Part shown: positions 54,010 to 62,142 of the stretch, one piece after another
How positions within the stretch are numbered: position 1 is the first letter of the stretch
Layout of the letters: each line of letters begins with the position of its first letter
Assembly (NCBI RefSeq): GCF_034522235.1
Contig: NZ_JAXHLN010000003.1
Span: forward strand, 372,001-436,000
Length of the DNA stretch: 64,000 bases
Reading direction: 5' to 3'
From: Thiohalophilus sp.
GTDB lineage: Bacteria; Pseudomonadota; Gammaproteobacteria; UBA6429; Thiohalophilaceae
Translations under genes and position numbers: made by a program
The notes under the pieces: model-generated
The model's database searches: none
What the model was told of the DNA's origin: nothing
The model's input: only the letters and a program-made list of their open reading frames with translations

Positions 54010-54150
54010 TGTCATTGCGAGCGAAGCGAAGTAATCTCTCGGTACCAGTCAGGACCGGACAAGCTGTCATTGCGAGCGAAGCGAAGTAATCTCTCGGTAC
54101 CAGTCAGGACCGGACAAGCTGTCATTGCGAGCGAAGCGAAGCAATCTCCT
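54010..54150. repeat. Three direct CATTGCGAG/GAAGCAATC copies downstream of the GIY-YIG gene
   Basis: Copies begin at 54012, 54067 and 54122 (GTCATTGCGAGCGAAGCGAA, GTAATCTC or GCAATCTC) at a period of 55 bp; the first two share the spacer GGTACCAGTCAGGACCGGAC. The exact spacer repetition points to recent duplication. Confidence 0.88.
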
Positions 54151-54172
54151 GGAAGCGAGAAAGAATATAAAA

Positions 54173-54919
54173 ATGAACAGACAACGGCACGATTCAAGCA
54201 TATTGAAATCACTTATCTTCGTGATATTGAGCAGCCTGTTTTTAACTGCCTGTAACGGCGACCTGCTCAGGCAGGGTGAGGATATGCTGAATCAATACCG
54301 GCCGTTGACCGAAGAAGAGATCGCTGCCGGTCTGAAAGAGGCCTTGAAAGTCGGCACCGAACGGGTGGTCGACCAGGTGGGACACCAGGGCGGTTATTAC
54401 CAGGACGAGGCGATTCATATTCCGCTGCCGGCCAGACTGCAGCCGGTGCAGGAAACGTTGACGAAAGTTGGTCTGGGTCATTATCTGGCGGAGCTGGAAC
54501 AGGGAATGAATCGGGCGGCCGAAGTGGCCGCACCCAAAGCCAGAAAGTTGTTCATCGACGCGATCCGGCAGATGAGTTGGCAGGACGTCAAGCAGATCTA
54601 CAATGGCCCGGACGATGCGGCCACGCGATATTTTCAGAATGCAATGACACCCGAACTCAAGCGCCTGATGCGTTCGGTCGTCGACGACAGCCTGGCACAG
54701 GTGGGTGTGGTGCAGCTTTATGAGCGGGTGATGGACCGGTACCGGTCAATTCCGCTCGCGCCCGAAGTCAATGTTGATCTGGGCGGCTATGTGATCCAGC
54801 ACGGGATCGACGGGATGTTCTATTACCTGGCAAAGGAAGAAGCCGCCATTCGCCAGGACCCGGCCAAACGCACCACCGAAATCCTGCAGCGCGTCTTTGG
54901 TCCTTCGAACCGGCGCTAG
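54173..54919 (+). CDS. DUF4197 family lipoprotein
   Basis: About 248 residues from ATG 54173. The lipobox is LFLTAC near residue 25. The mature part (EEEIAAGLKEALKVGTERVV, YQDEAIHIPLPARLQPVQET, RKLFIDAIRQMSWQDVKQIY, NGPDDAATRYFQNAMTPELK, ending YYLAKEEAAIRQDPAKRTTE) is the DUF4197 pattern. Function unknown; a periplasmic envelope protein. A longer frame starting in the upstream repeat (54125) is not biologically sensible. Confidence 0.85.
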   Translation: MNRQRHDSSILKSLIFVILSSLFLTACNGDLLRQGEDMLNQYRPLTEEEIAAGLKEALKVGTERVVDQVGHQGGYYQDEAIHIPLPARLQPVQETLTKVGLGHYLAELEQGMNRAAEVAAPKARKLFIDAIRQMSWQDVKQIYNGPDDAATRYFQNAMTPELKRLMRSVVDDSLAQVGVVQLYERVMDRYRSIPLAPEVNVDLGGYVIQHGIDGMFYYLAKEEAAIRQDPAKRTTEILQRVFGPSNRR

Positions 54920-54988
54920 GTACTGGTATCCAGGTGCGGGTATTCAAAAGGCGCTTGTCCGAGAAAAAACCGATACCGCTGCTTTTTT

Positions 54989-55055
54989 ACCACGAAGACA
55001 CGAAGTCTCGAAGTAATGAATTTGTTTTTCTTCGTGCCTTCGTGGTTAAGATTTT
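54989..55055. repeat. ACCACGAAGACACGAAG hairpin
   Basis: TTACCACGAAGACACGAAGT and TTCTTCGTGCCTTCGTGGTT at 54989 and 55033 are inverted partners, the same family as at 52.7 and 63.5 kb with A/G variation. It lies between two convergent genes, so it may terminate both. Confidence 0.75.
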
Positions 55056-55098
55056 TAAAATCCTGCCATCTGACGACTGCCAACTGCCTACTTTTTTA

Positions 55099-55995
55099 TC
55101 ATTGCGGCCACAACCATGCCGCCCCCCTGACACCGCTGGAGTCGCCGTGTTTCGGCGGCACCAGTTGGGTGTCGACCCGATCGGAGAAGACGTAGGGGTT
55201 CCAGAGCTTGGGCACGTTGTCATACAGGCGCTGGATGTTGGACATGCCGCCGCCCAGCACGATGACATCCGGATCGAGTATGTTAATGACCGAGGCCAGG
55301 CTCTTGGCCATGCGTTCTTCGTAGCGTTCCAGTGAAGCTTCGGCGAAGTTGTCGCCTTCCTGTGCCAGTTTAACGATCTCGTTGGGCGTGTGGTCCTGGC
55401 CGGTACTCATGCGGTGGTCGTAGGCGAAGCCGGGGCCGGAGAGCCAGGTTTCGATGCAGCCCTTGCGACCGCAGTAGCAGTCGCGGCCGGGGTATTCGTC
55501 TTCTTTGGGCCAGGGCAGGGGGTTGTGACCCCATTCGCCGGCGATGGCGTTGCGGCCAACGATAGAGTGACCGCGCACGTAGACGCCGCCGCCGGTTCCG
55601 GTACCGACGATGACACCGAAGACGATCTCGGCGCCGGCGGCAGCGCCGTCGGTAGCTTCGGAGGTGATGAAACAGTTAGCGTCGTTTTCGATCTTCAGTT
55701 CGCGCCCGAGTTTGTCTTGCAGATCTATTTGTAACGGCTGGCCGATCAGCCAGGTGGAGTTGGCGTTCTTGACCCGACCGGTGGCCGGTGAGATGGCGCC
55801 GGGAATGCCCATGCCGACTGTTGCGCGTTGTTCTGTTTCGGCTTCGAGGTCGTGCACCAGATCGGTGACGGCCTGCAGGGTAGCGGGATAATCGCCCCTG
55901 GGCGTATCGACCCGCTTGCGCAGCAGCTCGTTGCCCTGATCATCCAGGGCGATGCCTTCGATCTTGGTGCCACCGAGATCGATTCCGATGCGCAT
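55099..55995 (-). CDS. ROK-family sugar kinase (fructokinase-like)
   Basis: 298 residues. [20 protein letters not shown] (phosphate loop), [40 protein letters not shown] (catalytic Asp), [10 protein letters not shown] and a [20 protein letters not shown] zinc motif identify the ROK family; the order resembles Mak fructokinase. It phosphorylates a hexose with ATP. It is last in a five-gene run and 3 bp after the cupin gene. The substrate cannot be read from sequence. Confidence 0.9.
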   Translation of the reverse strand: MRIGIDLGGTKIEGIALDDQGNELLRKRVDTPRGDYPATLQAVTDLVHDLEAETEQRATVGMGIPGAISPATGRVKNANSTWLIGQPLQIDLQDKLGRELKIENDANCFITSEATDGAAAGAEIVFGVIVGTGTGGGVYVRGHSIVGRNAIAGEWGHNPLPWPKEDEYPGRDCYCGRKGCIETWLSGPGFAYDHRMSTGQDHTPNEIVKLAQEGDNFAEASLERYEERMAKSLASVINILDPDVIVLGGGMSNIQRLYDNVPKLWNPYVFSDRVDTQLVPPKHGDSSGVRGAAWLWPQ

Positions 55996-55998
55996 AAT

Positions 55999-56361
55999 TT
56001 ACTCCAGTAGTTCGGTGTCGTCGTGGGCGTAGGGCGGCGAACAGCTGCAGAGGATATGCAGCGGTTCGTCACCCGTGTTTTTGATCCGATGCGGGGTGCC
56101 GGGGGCGATGGCCACGGTATCACCGAGGTTCACTTCGAACTCCTGCTCGCCCAGGGTCATCCAGCCGCGGCCCTGCGTAATGTGATAGAGCTCTTCGCTG
56201 TGTCCGTGACGGTGCAGCTGGGTGATCTCCCCGGGGGGAACGATCGCTTCGGCCAGGCTCTGGTTGCGGTTACCGTGCACGGCCGGATGCATCAGCTCAC
56301 GAATTTGCGAACCGTCTTTGGTGGTGTAGGTGTCGATGTCACGATCGCGGCTATGGGCCAT
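55999..56361 (-). CDS. Single-domain cupin protein
   Basis: 120 residues from ATG 56361; a longer frame upstream lies inside rof and is spurious. IVPPGEITQLHRHGHSEELY, HITQGRGWMTLGEQEFEVNL and GDTVAIAPGTPHRIKNTGDE give the cupin motifs with H-x-H, E and H metal ligands. The type resembles mannose-6-phosphate isomerase-like or storage cupins. It lies 2 bp after rof and 3 bp before the sugar kinase, so a role in sugar metabolism is plausible. Confidence 0.85.
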   Translation of the reverse strand: MAHSRDRDIDTYTTKDGSQIRELMHPAVHGNRNQSLAEAIVPPGEITQLHRHGHSEELYHITQGRGWMTLGEQEFEVNLGDTVAIAPGTPHRIKNTGDEPLHILCSCSPPYAHDDTELLE

Positions 56362-56363
56362 GC

Positions 56364-56618
56364 TCACTCCGGTTTGCAACGAATAATCCGATCCAGGCGA
56401 ATCTGGATGGGGATGTTGTGATCGGCGAGTCGGGCGATCAGAAATTCCTGCTTGTCCCGGGTTAACAGATCCAGCGGTTGCAGGATGCCGATATGGTCCT
56501 GACCGTGCTCGTCCCGCCAGGCCAGCTGCAGGCGGCGGCCCTGCATGATCCACAGCTCGTAGTGGCTGTAGTCGGCGCAGGGGATGGCCTGGTACGGATC
56601 GTCGTGGTCGTTACTCAT
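56364..56618 (-). CDS. rof: Rho-binding antiterminator (Rof/YaeO family)
   Basis: 84 residues: YQAIPCADYSHYELWIMQGR, RLQLAWRDEHGQDHIGILQP and LDLLTRDKQEFLIARLADHN then IPIQIRLDRI match Rof. Rof binds the Rho hexamer near its RNA-binding cleft and inhibits Rho-dependent termination. It overlaps the CPXCG gene by 8 bp and shares its operon. Length equals the E. coli protein. Confidence 0.85.
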   Translation of the reverse strand: MSNDHDDPYQAIPCADYSHYELWIMQGRRLQLAWRDEHGQDHIGILQPLDLLTRDKQEFLIARLADHNIPIQIRLDRIIRCKPE

Positions 56619-56799
56619 TGTCCTGCTGCGTGATCACATCGCTCAGTTCGCCGTTCATATCCACCATAACCCTGAACTGAATGGGGCGACAACAGACATA
56701 ACAGTCCTCCACGTATTCCTGGGGGCCGGCCGAATAGTCTACCACGGTGGTAAAGGTTTCGCCGCAATACGGACAGCTGACTCGGATTTCATCAATCAT
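56611..56799 (-). CDS. CPXCG-motif cysteine-rich protein
   Basis: 62 residues, MIDEIRVSCPYCGETFTTVV then EDCYVCCRPIQFRVMVDMNG. It has the CPxCG and CxxCC pairs that bind zinc (rubredoxin-like knuckles). This small family is widespread in gammaproteobacteria with no known role. It overlaps both hemW (8 bp) and rof (8 bp). Confidence 0.88.
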   Translation of the reverse strand: MIDEIRVSCPYCGETFTTVVDYSAGPQEYVEDCYVCCRPIQFRVMVDMNGELSDVITQQDNE

Positions 56800-57946
56800 C
56801 GGGTAAAAAGCGCTCTATCAGATCGTTCAGGTACTGTTTGCCTCGTTCGGTGGTTTGTATATGGGCCGTATCGGCCTCAATCAAGCCGTCCTCGCGGGCC
56901 TGTTGCAGCGGCCCGGCGAGGCGCTCGCGCGTCAGACCGGTATGCGCTTCGAACAGATCAAGATCAAAACCGTCGTTCAGGCGCAGGGCATTGAGCATGA
57001 ATTCGAACACGCTGTCGGCCTCGTTGGGTTGCGCCTGGCGCTGGACGAAATCCCGGGCCTGGAGATAATCCTGCGGGTTGCGCTGCTTGCTGCGGCGCAG
57101 GATACGCCCGGCGGTCACGTCGCTGAGCTTGTCGTGGGCACCGGCGCCGATGCCCAGGTAATCGCCGAACTCCCAGTAGTTACGGTTATGCCGGCATTGC
57201 TGGCCGGGCCGGGCATAGGCCGAGACTTCGTACTGGGCATAACCGTGTTCGCTCAGGGTCGCCTGGGCGCGGGACTGCATTTGCCAGGCGATATCCTCGT
57301 CGGGCAACGGCGGAGGATGATGGTAAAACCAGGTATTGGGTTCCAGGGTCAGCTGGTAATAGGAGAGGTGCGCCGGCTCCAGCGACAGGGCGTTGTGCAG
57401 ATCGGCCAGTGCCCCGTCCACGCTCTGTCGTGGCAGGGCGAACATCAGATCCAGGTTGAAGTTGTCCAGCCCGGCCCGGTGGGCGGCTTCGGCGGCGGCA
57501 AACGCCTGCCGGCGATCATGGATGCGACCCAGGGCCTCTAATTGCGTGTTGTCGAAACTCTGGATGCCGATGGAGAGCCGGTTGATACCCGCGGCACGAA
57601 ATTCGGCAAACTTGTCGGCCTCCACCGAGCCCGGGTTGGCCTCCAGGGTGATCTCGATATCCGCCGCCAGGTTCAGCCGGGCGCGCAGTTCCCCCAGCAG
57701 GCGTTCCAGGGCTTCGGGCGAAAACAGGCTGGGCGTGCCGCCGCCCATGAAGATGGTGTTGACCCGCCGGCCCCAGATCAACGGCAGATCCTGTTCCAGA
57801 TCCCGCACCAGGGTATCGATGTAAGCCTGTTCCGGTAACGCCTCGCTCAGGGCGTGGGAGTTGAAATCGCAATAGGGGCATTTGCGGATGCACCACGGGA
57901 AGTGGATGTAGAGTGACAGCGGGGGCAGTGAGCGAAAAACAAACAT
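56792..57946 (-). CDS. hemW: Radical SAM heme chaperone HemW
   Basis: 384 residues. SLYIHFPWCIRKCPYCDFNS has the CxxxCxxC cluster motif. NTIFMGGGTPSLFSPEALER, RLSIGIQSFDNTQLEALGRI and NFNLDLMFALPRQSV follow the HemN/HemW pattern. HemW lacks the coproporphyrinogen oxidase activity and delivers heme to membrane proteins. It heads the tight operon hemW-CPXCG-rof-cupin-ROK. In relatives hemW usually follows rdgB; here 4.2 kb separate them. Confidence 0.93.
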   Translation of the reverse strand: MFVFRSLPPLSLYIHFPWCIRKCPYCDFNSHALSEALPEQAYIDTLVRDLEQDLPLIWGRRVNTIFMGGGTPSLFSPEALERLLGELRARLNLAADIEITLEANPGSVEADKFAEFRAAGINRLSIGIQSFDNTQLEALGRIHDRRQAFAAAEAAHRAGLDNFNLDLMFALPRQSVDGALADLHNALSLEPAHLSYYQLTLEPNTWFYHHPPPLPDEDIAWQMQSRAQATLSEHGYAQYEVSAYARPGQQCRHNRNYWEFGDYLGIGAGAHDKLSDVTAGRILRRSKQRNPQDYLQARDFVQRQAQPNEADSVFEFMLNALRLNDGFDLDLFEAHTGLTRERLAGPLQQAREDGLIEADTAHIQTTERGKQYLNDLIERFLPDD

Positions 57947-58179
57947 AGAACGGGAACAACCTGCGAATCAGGGCCTTGAGAGCACCGGGAACGCTGCTAG
58001 AGTAGCAGAAGTATGCGCGGATGCGCGCCATTTAACCCCCTTGTATTATCAGATCCGGAAGGGCTGTGGGGATCGGCCAGATCGACGCGGCGAATATATC
58101 GGGCACTAAAGTTAATGAAATTCAGTGGCTTGACGATATAATTGATTGGAGTAGGGAGAAAGGATACCAAATCATTAAT

Positions 58180-60804
58180 ATGGGACGATGCTCACGCCAA
58201 CACCTCGCCTGCCTGCTTCTGGCTTTGACCTGGCAAACCGGCATTAGCGCCGAGCTTGATGAGGACCGTCCCGTGGATGCCAGGCAGACGGTTGTTGCCG
58301 TATTTCCTGAACGCTTTGCGCCGATCTACAGCATCACGGTCAACAGTTTGCCTACGGGTTTTGGTATCGAAATCATGGAGGAGGTGGCCTCGCGGGCCGG
58401 GGTGACGGTTGAATATGTTCCGGTCGCCTCCTGGGACGCGGCCTTCGCGCAGCTGAAAAGCGGCCAGGCGGATATCATTCCCAATCTGGGGATCACCGAG
58501 AAACGAAAAGCCTTCGTTAACTTCACCCGCCCGATCAACAAGATACCCGTCTCGTTACTGGTGCTGGAGGACAAGGGGCTATTCGATCAGTTAGATGATT
58601 TGAGGGGCTCCCGATACATTGTCGGTGTGGTGCGGGATAATGTCGGGGTCAATATTTTAAATCAAGAGCCGGCAATCAGAAGCCGTGAATATCCGCATCT
58701 GGCGGATGCCTTGCTGGATCTGGCAACAAACAAGATCGATGCGATCATCTATCCGACACCCCTCGCAAAATACCTTGCCAGGAATCTGCGGCTAAAAGGC
58801 CAGATACAGGCGATCGGTGAGCCGCTGCGCGAAATACCCCGGGCTATCGCCGTGAACAAACAACAACCTGAACTGGCAGAAAAGCTGGACCGGGCATTGC
58901 AGGAAGTCCTGGCGTCGAAGACCTACGGGACAATCTATTCGCGCTGGCATCCGGAGACGGTGTTCTGGGACCATCGGCGTGTGACCTATCTGGTCCTGGC
59001 GCTGGTGGTCATGGGCCTGCTGGCTTATGGCTACTTCCGGTTCAATGTGTTACGACGAATAAACAAGGCGCTGGAGTCAACCAATGCGTTCATTAATACC
59101 GTGCTGGATATCTCCGCCGAAGGGATTCTGACACTGAATCGCAATGGCATGGTGTTGACCGCTAACAAGGCGGCGGAGGAAATTTTCGGGCGGAATAAAG
59201 CCAGCCTGGTTGAATACAGTATTGCCAGCCTGATGCCGGAAGTGGAAGCCAATGAATTCAGTAAAACCCTCGAATCTTTTGATAGCGAAGCGCAGGCAAG
59301 GAAAAACCGGAACATTGAGGAGCAATTCAGAGAGTATCGGATCAAGTCTGACGATGGCCGACTCCGATCCGTCAGGATCGCATTGGATGTGACCCGGGTT
59401 GAAGGAGTTCAGTATTTTATCTGTACGGTCCAGGACGTCAGCCAGCTGCGTGAGGCCCAACAACTGGCGGATTTTTATGTGACGCATGATCCCATGACCG
59501 GGTTGATTAATCAAAACGGGTTCTCGGTCATTCTGGAAAACCTGTTGTCACAATCAAAACGCCATGGCCGGAGTTTGTCCTGTTTGCACATTGATATTGA
59601 TCGGATGCATGCCATTAACAATACCTATGGGCGTGCAGGTGGTGACGAGGTGCTCATCCAGTTTGCGAAACGCCTCGGCGAGCTAATAAGAATCAGCGAT
59701 TTGGCGGTTGTTTATGACGATAACCTGCTTGTCCGGGCAGGGGGGAACCGGTTTGTGGTGATATTACCGGAAACTGATCAAACAGGCGCGGTTTATGCCG
59801 GTAAAAGAATTATTTACGCTATCGAGGCGAAACCCTTCGAGGTAAACCAGAACTATATCAATGTTACCTGCAAAATCGGGGTGGCAATCTATCCTGAGCA
59901 TGGCACTACGCCGGCCGAGTTACTGGCACGTTCGGAAGCCGCCCTGCGCAGTGCCAAAGCCAACAGTCGGAAACGTATTCATTTTTATGTGAAAGAAGAT
60001 GACGAAGGAGAAAGGGCCAGTGAGGCCTGGGCTGACAGGATTATTCCGGGTATCAGGGAGAATCGGTTTTTCCTGCTGTTTCAACCCATCCTTGAAATAC
60101 AGTCCGGGAAGGTGACTCACTACGAGGCTCTGGTGCGATATAAAGGCGCGGATGACAAGATTATTTTGCCGGGGGAGTTTATCCCCGTGGCAGAGCGCTA
60201 TGGCTCGATCAAACAAATTGATCGGCGGGTTATGGAGCTGGCCATCACTCATTTGGCAGGCCATGACGCCATAGGCTCTGGTATTTCCATTTCCATCAAT
60301 CTGAGCGGCGCAAATATCGGCGATCCCGAGTTGTTCGAGTGGCTGGAAGGGCTGTTTGAGGAACAGCAACTGGATCCGGGGCATCTGGTTTTTGAAATTA
60401 CCGAGACGGCGTCGCTGCATAGTATCAGCACGGCGCGTTCGTTTATCGATTCCATTAAAGCACTTGGTTGTCGGATCGCGCTGGATGATTTTGGAACTGG
60501 CTTATCCTCATTTACCTATTTGCGAAATTTTCCGGTGGATATTCTGAAAATAGATGGCTCGTTTATTCGTAACCTGCCCAATAGTGAGGAAGATCGGGTG
60601 ATGGTCCGCTCGATGGTGGATGTCGCGCACAGTCTTGGCAAGCAGGTGGTGGCGGAATTTGTCTGCTCGGAAGAGATATTCAATATCGTCAAGGACTTTG
60701 GCGTGGATTATGCGCAGGGCTATTTCATCAGCAAGCCCATAGAACTGGAGAAGTTTGTGGCAAGTAACAGTTCATTGCCCTCCCTCGCCCGTCAGGTGAG
60801 ATAA
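58180..60804 (+). CDS. Periplasmic-binding-domain / PAS / degenerate GGDEF / EAL signalling protein
   Basis: About 874 residues from ATG 58180 (signal peptide MGRCSRQHLACLLLALTWQT). The SBP_bac_3 sensor runs to ~265 (LKSGQADIIPNLGITEKRKA), a membrane helix near 270-290, PAS ~310-425, then a GGDEF-like domain whose loop reads AGGNRF and is probably inactive. The EAL domain carries EALVR, NLSGAN, FEITET, ALDDFGTG, LKIDGSFI, AEFV and YAQGY, so it is probably an active cyclic di-GMP phosphodiesterase. It senses a periplasmic ligand and adjusts c-di-GMP. Confidence 0.92.
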   Translation: MGRCSRQHLACLLLALTWQTGISAELDEDRPVDARQTVVAVFPERFAPIYSITVNSLPTGFGIEIMEEVASRAGVTVEYVPVASWDAAFAQLKSGQADIIPNLGITEKRKAFVNFTRPINKIPVSLLVLEDKGLFDQLDDLRGSRYIVGVVRDNVGVNILNQEPAIRSREYPHLADALLDLATNKIDAIIYPTPLAKYLARNLRLKGQIQAIGEPLREIPRAIAVNKQQPELAEKLDRALQEVLASKTYGTIYSRWHPETVFWDHRRVTYLVLALVVMGLLAYGYFRFNVLRRINKALESTNAFINTVLDISAEGILTLNRNGMVLTANKAAEEIFGRNKASLVEYSIASLMPEVEANEFSKTLESFDSEAQARKNRNIEEQFREYRIKSDDGRLRSVRIALDVTRVEGVQYFICTVQDVSQLREAQQLADFYVTHDPMTGLINQNGFSVILENLLSQSKRHGRSLSCLHIDIDRMHAINNTYGRAGGDEVLIQFAKRLGELIRISDLAVVYDDNLLVRAGGNRFVVILPETDQTGAVYAGKRIIYAIEAKPFEVNQNYINVTCKIGVAIYPEHGTTPAELLARSEAALRSAKANSRKRIHFYVKEDDEGERASEAWADRIIPGIRENRFFLLFQPILEIQSGKVTHYEALVRYKGADDKIILPGEFIPVAERYGSIKQIDRRVMELAITHLAGHDAIGSGISISINLSGANIGDPELFEWLEGLFEEQQLDPGHLVFEITETASLHSISTARSFIDSIKALGCRIALDDFGTGLSSFTYLRNFPVDILKIDGSFIRNLPNSEEDRVMVRSMVDVAHSLGKQVVAEFVCSEEIFNIVKDFGVDYAQGYFISKPIELEKFVASNSSLPSLARQVR

Positions 60805-60942
60805 AAAGAGAGTCGAAAGCCCCCATCTCCCGGTACGGAAAATGGATTTACAACGAGAACAGAGCAGCATGGTGAAGTGGAGCATAGGGTTATTGTAAGC
60901 CAAACCCGCCGGGAAGTGACGAGGTACGAGTTACGAGGAAAT

Positions 60943-60984
60943 AAAAACACCGGAACTTCGGGTTGTTCAACCTGAAGTTCCGGT
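60943..60984 (-). terminator. Intrinsic terminator after ompW
   Basis: On the minus strand, ACCGGAACTTCAGGTT and AACCCGAAGTTCCGGT pair with one mismatch around GAAC, followed by GTTTTTAT (A-run at 60943-60947 on the plus strand). It lies about 50 bp after the ompW stop codon. Confidence 0.8.
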
Positions 60985-61037
60985 AGTAGGGGGGGGGTGG
61001 GCTTGTGACTCGTCCCTCGTCACTCGGCCCTGTATTT

Positions 61038-61676
61038 TTAGAAGCGCGTACCCACGCCCAGGCCGAACACCCAGGGATTAATCTGCACATCGACGCTGCC
61101 TGCACCGTCAATGGTTGCCGTGGTTTCGATGTTCATATAACGCAGATCGGCGTTGAAGAACCAGTCGTCGTTGATGTCGACATCGACACCGGCCTGGACG
61201 GCCAGTCCCAGGGAGTCATCCAGGCTCATATCGGTCCCCGCCAGGGCGCCCGTGGTTTCCTCGCTGAAGAAGGTGGTGTAGTTGATACCGGCGCCGACAT
61301 AGGGACGAACATTATCTTGCGGGCTGAAGTGGTATTGCAGACCGACCGTGGGCGGCAGATGTTTGGTTTCCCCGACTTTACCGGCTCCGTCCAGGGTGAT
61401 GTCGTGGGTGAACGGGGTGGCACCCAGGATGTCCAGCCCCAGATTGTCGCGGAACATCCAGGTGGCGTTGATATACAGCTGGGTATCGTCGTCGACACCG
61501 ATGTCATCAGCCCCGAGTCCAAGGGACCCCGAGGCGTCGCTGCCGTCGTTGGGACTGACGTTGACCACGCCAAAACGCAGTAACAGATCGCCTTTTTCCA
61601 GCGCGGTCGCCGGCTGGCTGGCCAGTCCCAGTGCTGTGGTGGCGGCAATAGTTGATAACAGTGCTTTGTAATTCAT
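61038..61676 (-). CDS. ompW: OmpW family outer-membrane protein
   Basis: 212 residues. Signal peptide MNYKALLSTIAATTALGLAS to ATA, then the eight-stranded beta barrel: KGDLLLRFGVVNVSPNDGSD, YINATWMFRDNLGLDILGAT, HLPPTVGLQYHFSPQDNVRP and YVGAGINYTTFF, ending WVFGLGVGTRF with the terminal Phe. OmpW forms a small hydrophobic-compound channel and in other bacteria is raised under low oxygen by FNR. Two FNR-type boxes lie upstream. Confidence 0.93.
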   Translation of the reverse strand: MNYKALLSTIAATTALGLASQPATALEKGDLLLRFGVVNVSPNDGSDASGSLGLGADDIGVDDDTQLYINATWMFRDNLGLDILGATPFTHDITLDGAGKVGETKHLPPTVGLQYHFSPQDNVRPYVGAGINYTTFFSEETTGALAGTDMSLDDSLGLAVQAGVDVDINDDWFFNADLRYMNIETTATIDGAGSVDVQINPWVFGLGVGTRF

Positions 61677-61745
61677 GATAATGCCTCATCTCGTCGTGAA
61701 AAGCCGTTGTTGATAAGGACTGTGACAGAGGCGGGGAAAGGGGTA

Positions 61746-61809
61746 TTGATCTGGATCAGGTTGTGTCACATGAATGAAAAGTGAGAGACAAAACATTGAT
61801 CTGGATCAA
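61746..61809 (-). promoter_or_regulatory. Two FNR/Anr boxes upstream of ompW
   Basis: TTGATctggATCAA at 61796-61809 is a perfect FNR palindrome (TTGAT-N4-ATCAA), and TTGATctggATCAG at 61746-61759 differs at one base. They are centred about 77 and 127 bp upstream of the ompW ATG and 50 bp apart, close to five helical turns. The same inner spacer (ctgg) in both suggests duplication. Confidence 0.75.
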
Positions 61810-61814
61810 ACTAC

Positions 61815-61863
61815 CTGAGTGCTGAGTGCTGAGTGCTGAGTGCTGAGTGCTGAGTGCTGAGTG
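61815..61863. repeat. Heptanucleotide tandem repeat (CTGAGTG)x7
   Basis: Seven exact head-to-tail copies of CTGAGTG directly adjoining the perfect FNR box. Such perfect short arrays change length by replication slippage. It lies outside any coding frame. Confidence 0.92.
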
Positions 61864-61880
61864 GGAGAAAGTCGGCAGGG

Positions 61881-62115
61881 AGTAGGTCGGACAGAGCGAA
61901 GGCGGTGTCCGGCAATCCGGGGATGCCCGATACCGCTTTGCTCTATCGGGCCTACCAGGCTAAAAGAAAGTTGGCAGTCGCAGTTTGCAGTTGGTAGCTG
62001 TAGGAGCGGCTACGCCGCGAGGGTGTTCAATCAGGCGCAGGTCACGCTGGCAGGTAGCCTGCGTGACATCTACCCGATAGAGAGAATGTCAGGTAGCGTT
62101 TCACGTAACCTGATT
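61881..62115. repeat. Dispersed elements between ompW and rdgB
   Basis: The region holds in order a GTAGGTCGGACAGAGCGAAG hairpin element ending TCGGGCCTACC (61882-61959), a GTTGGCAGTCGCAGTTTGCA string (61970-61996), a TGTAGGAGCGGCTACGCCGC hairpin (61999-62020) and a GGTCACGCTGGCAGGTAGCC element (62040-62115). Four families side by side. Confidence 0.8.
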
Positions 62116-62142
62116 GAGGCACCAGTCACCAGCCGCCAGAAA

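Noticed and set aside
54125-54172. N-terminal extension of the DUF4197 protein into the repeat
   Set aside because: The extension translates the CATTGCGAG element; the ATG at 54173 gives a proper lipoprotein signal.
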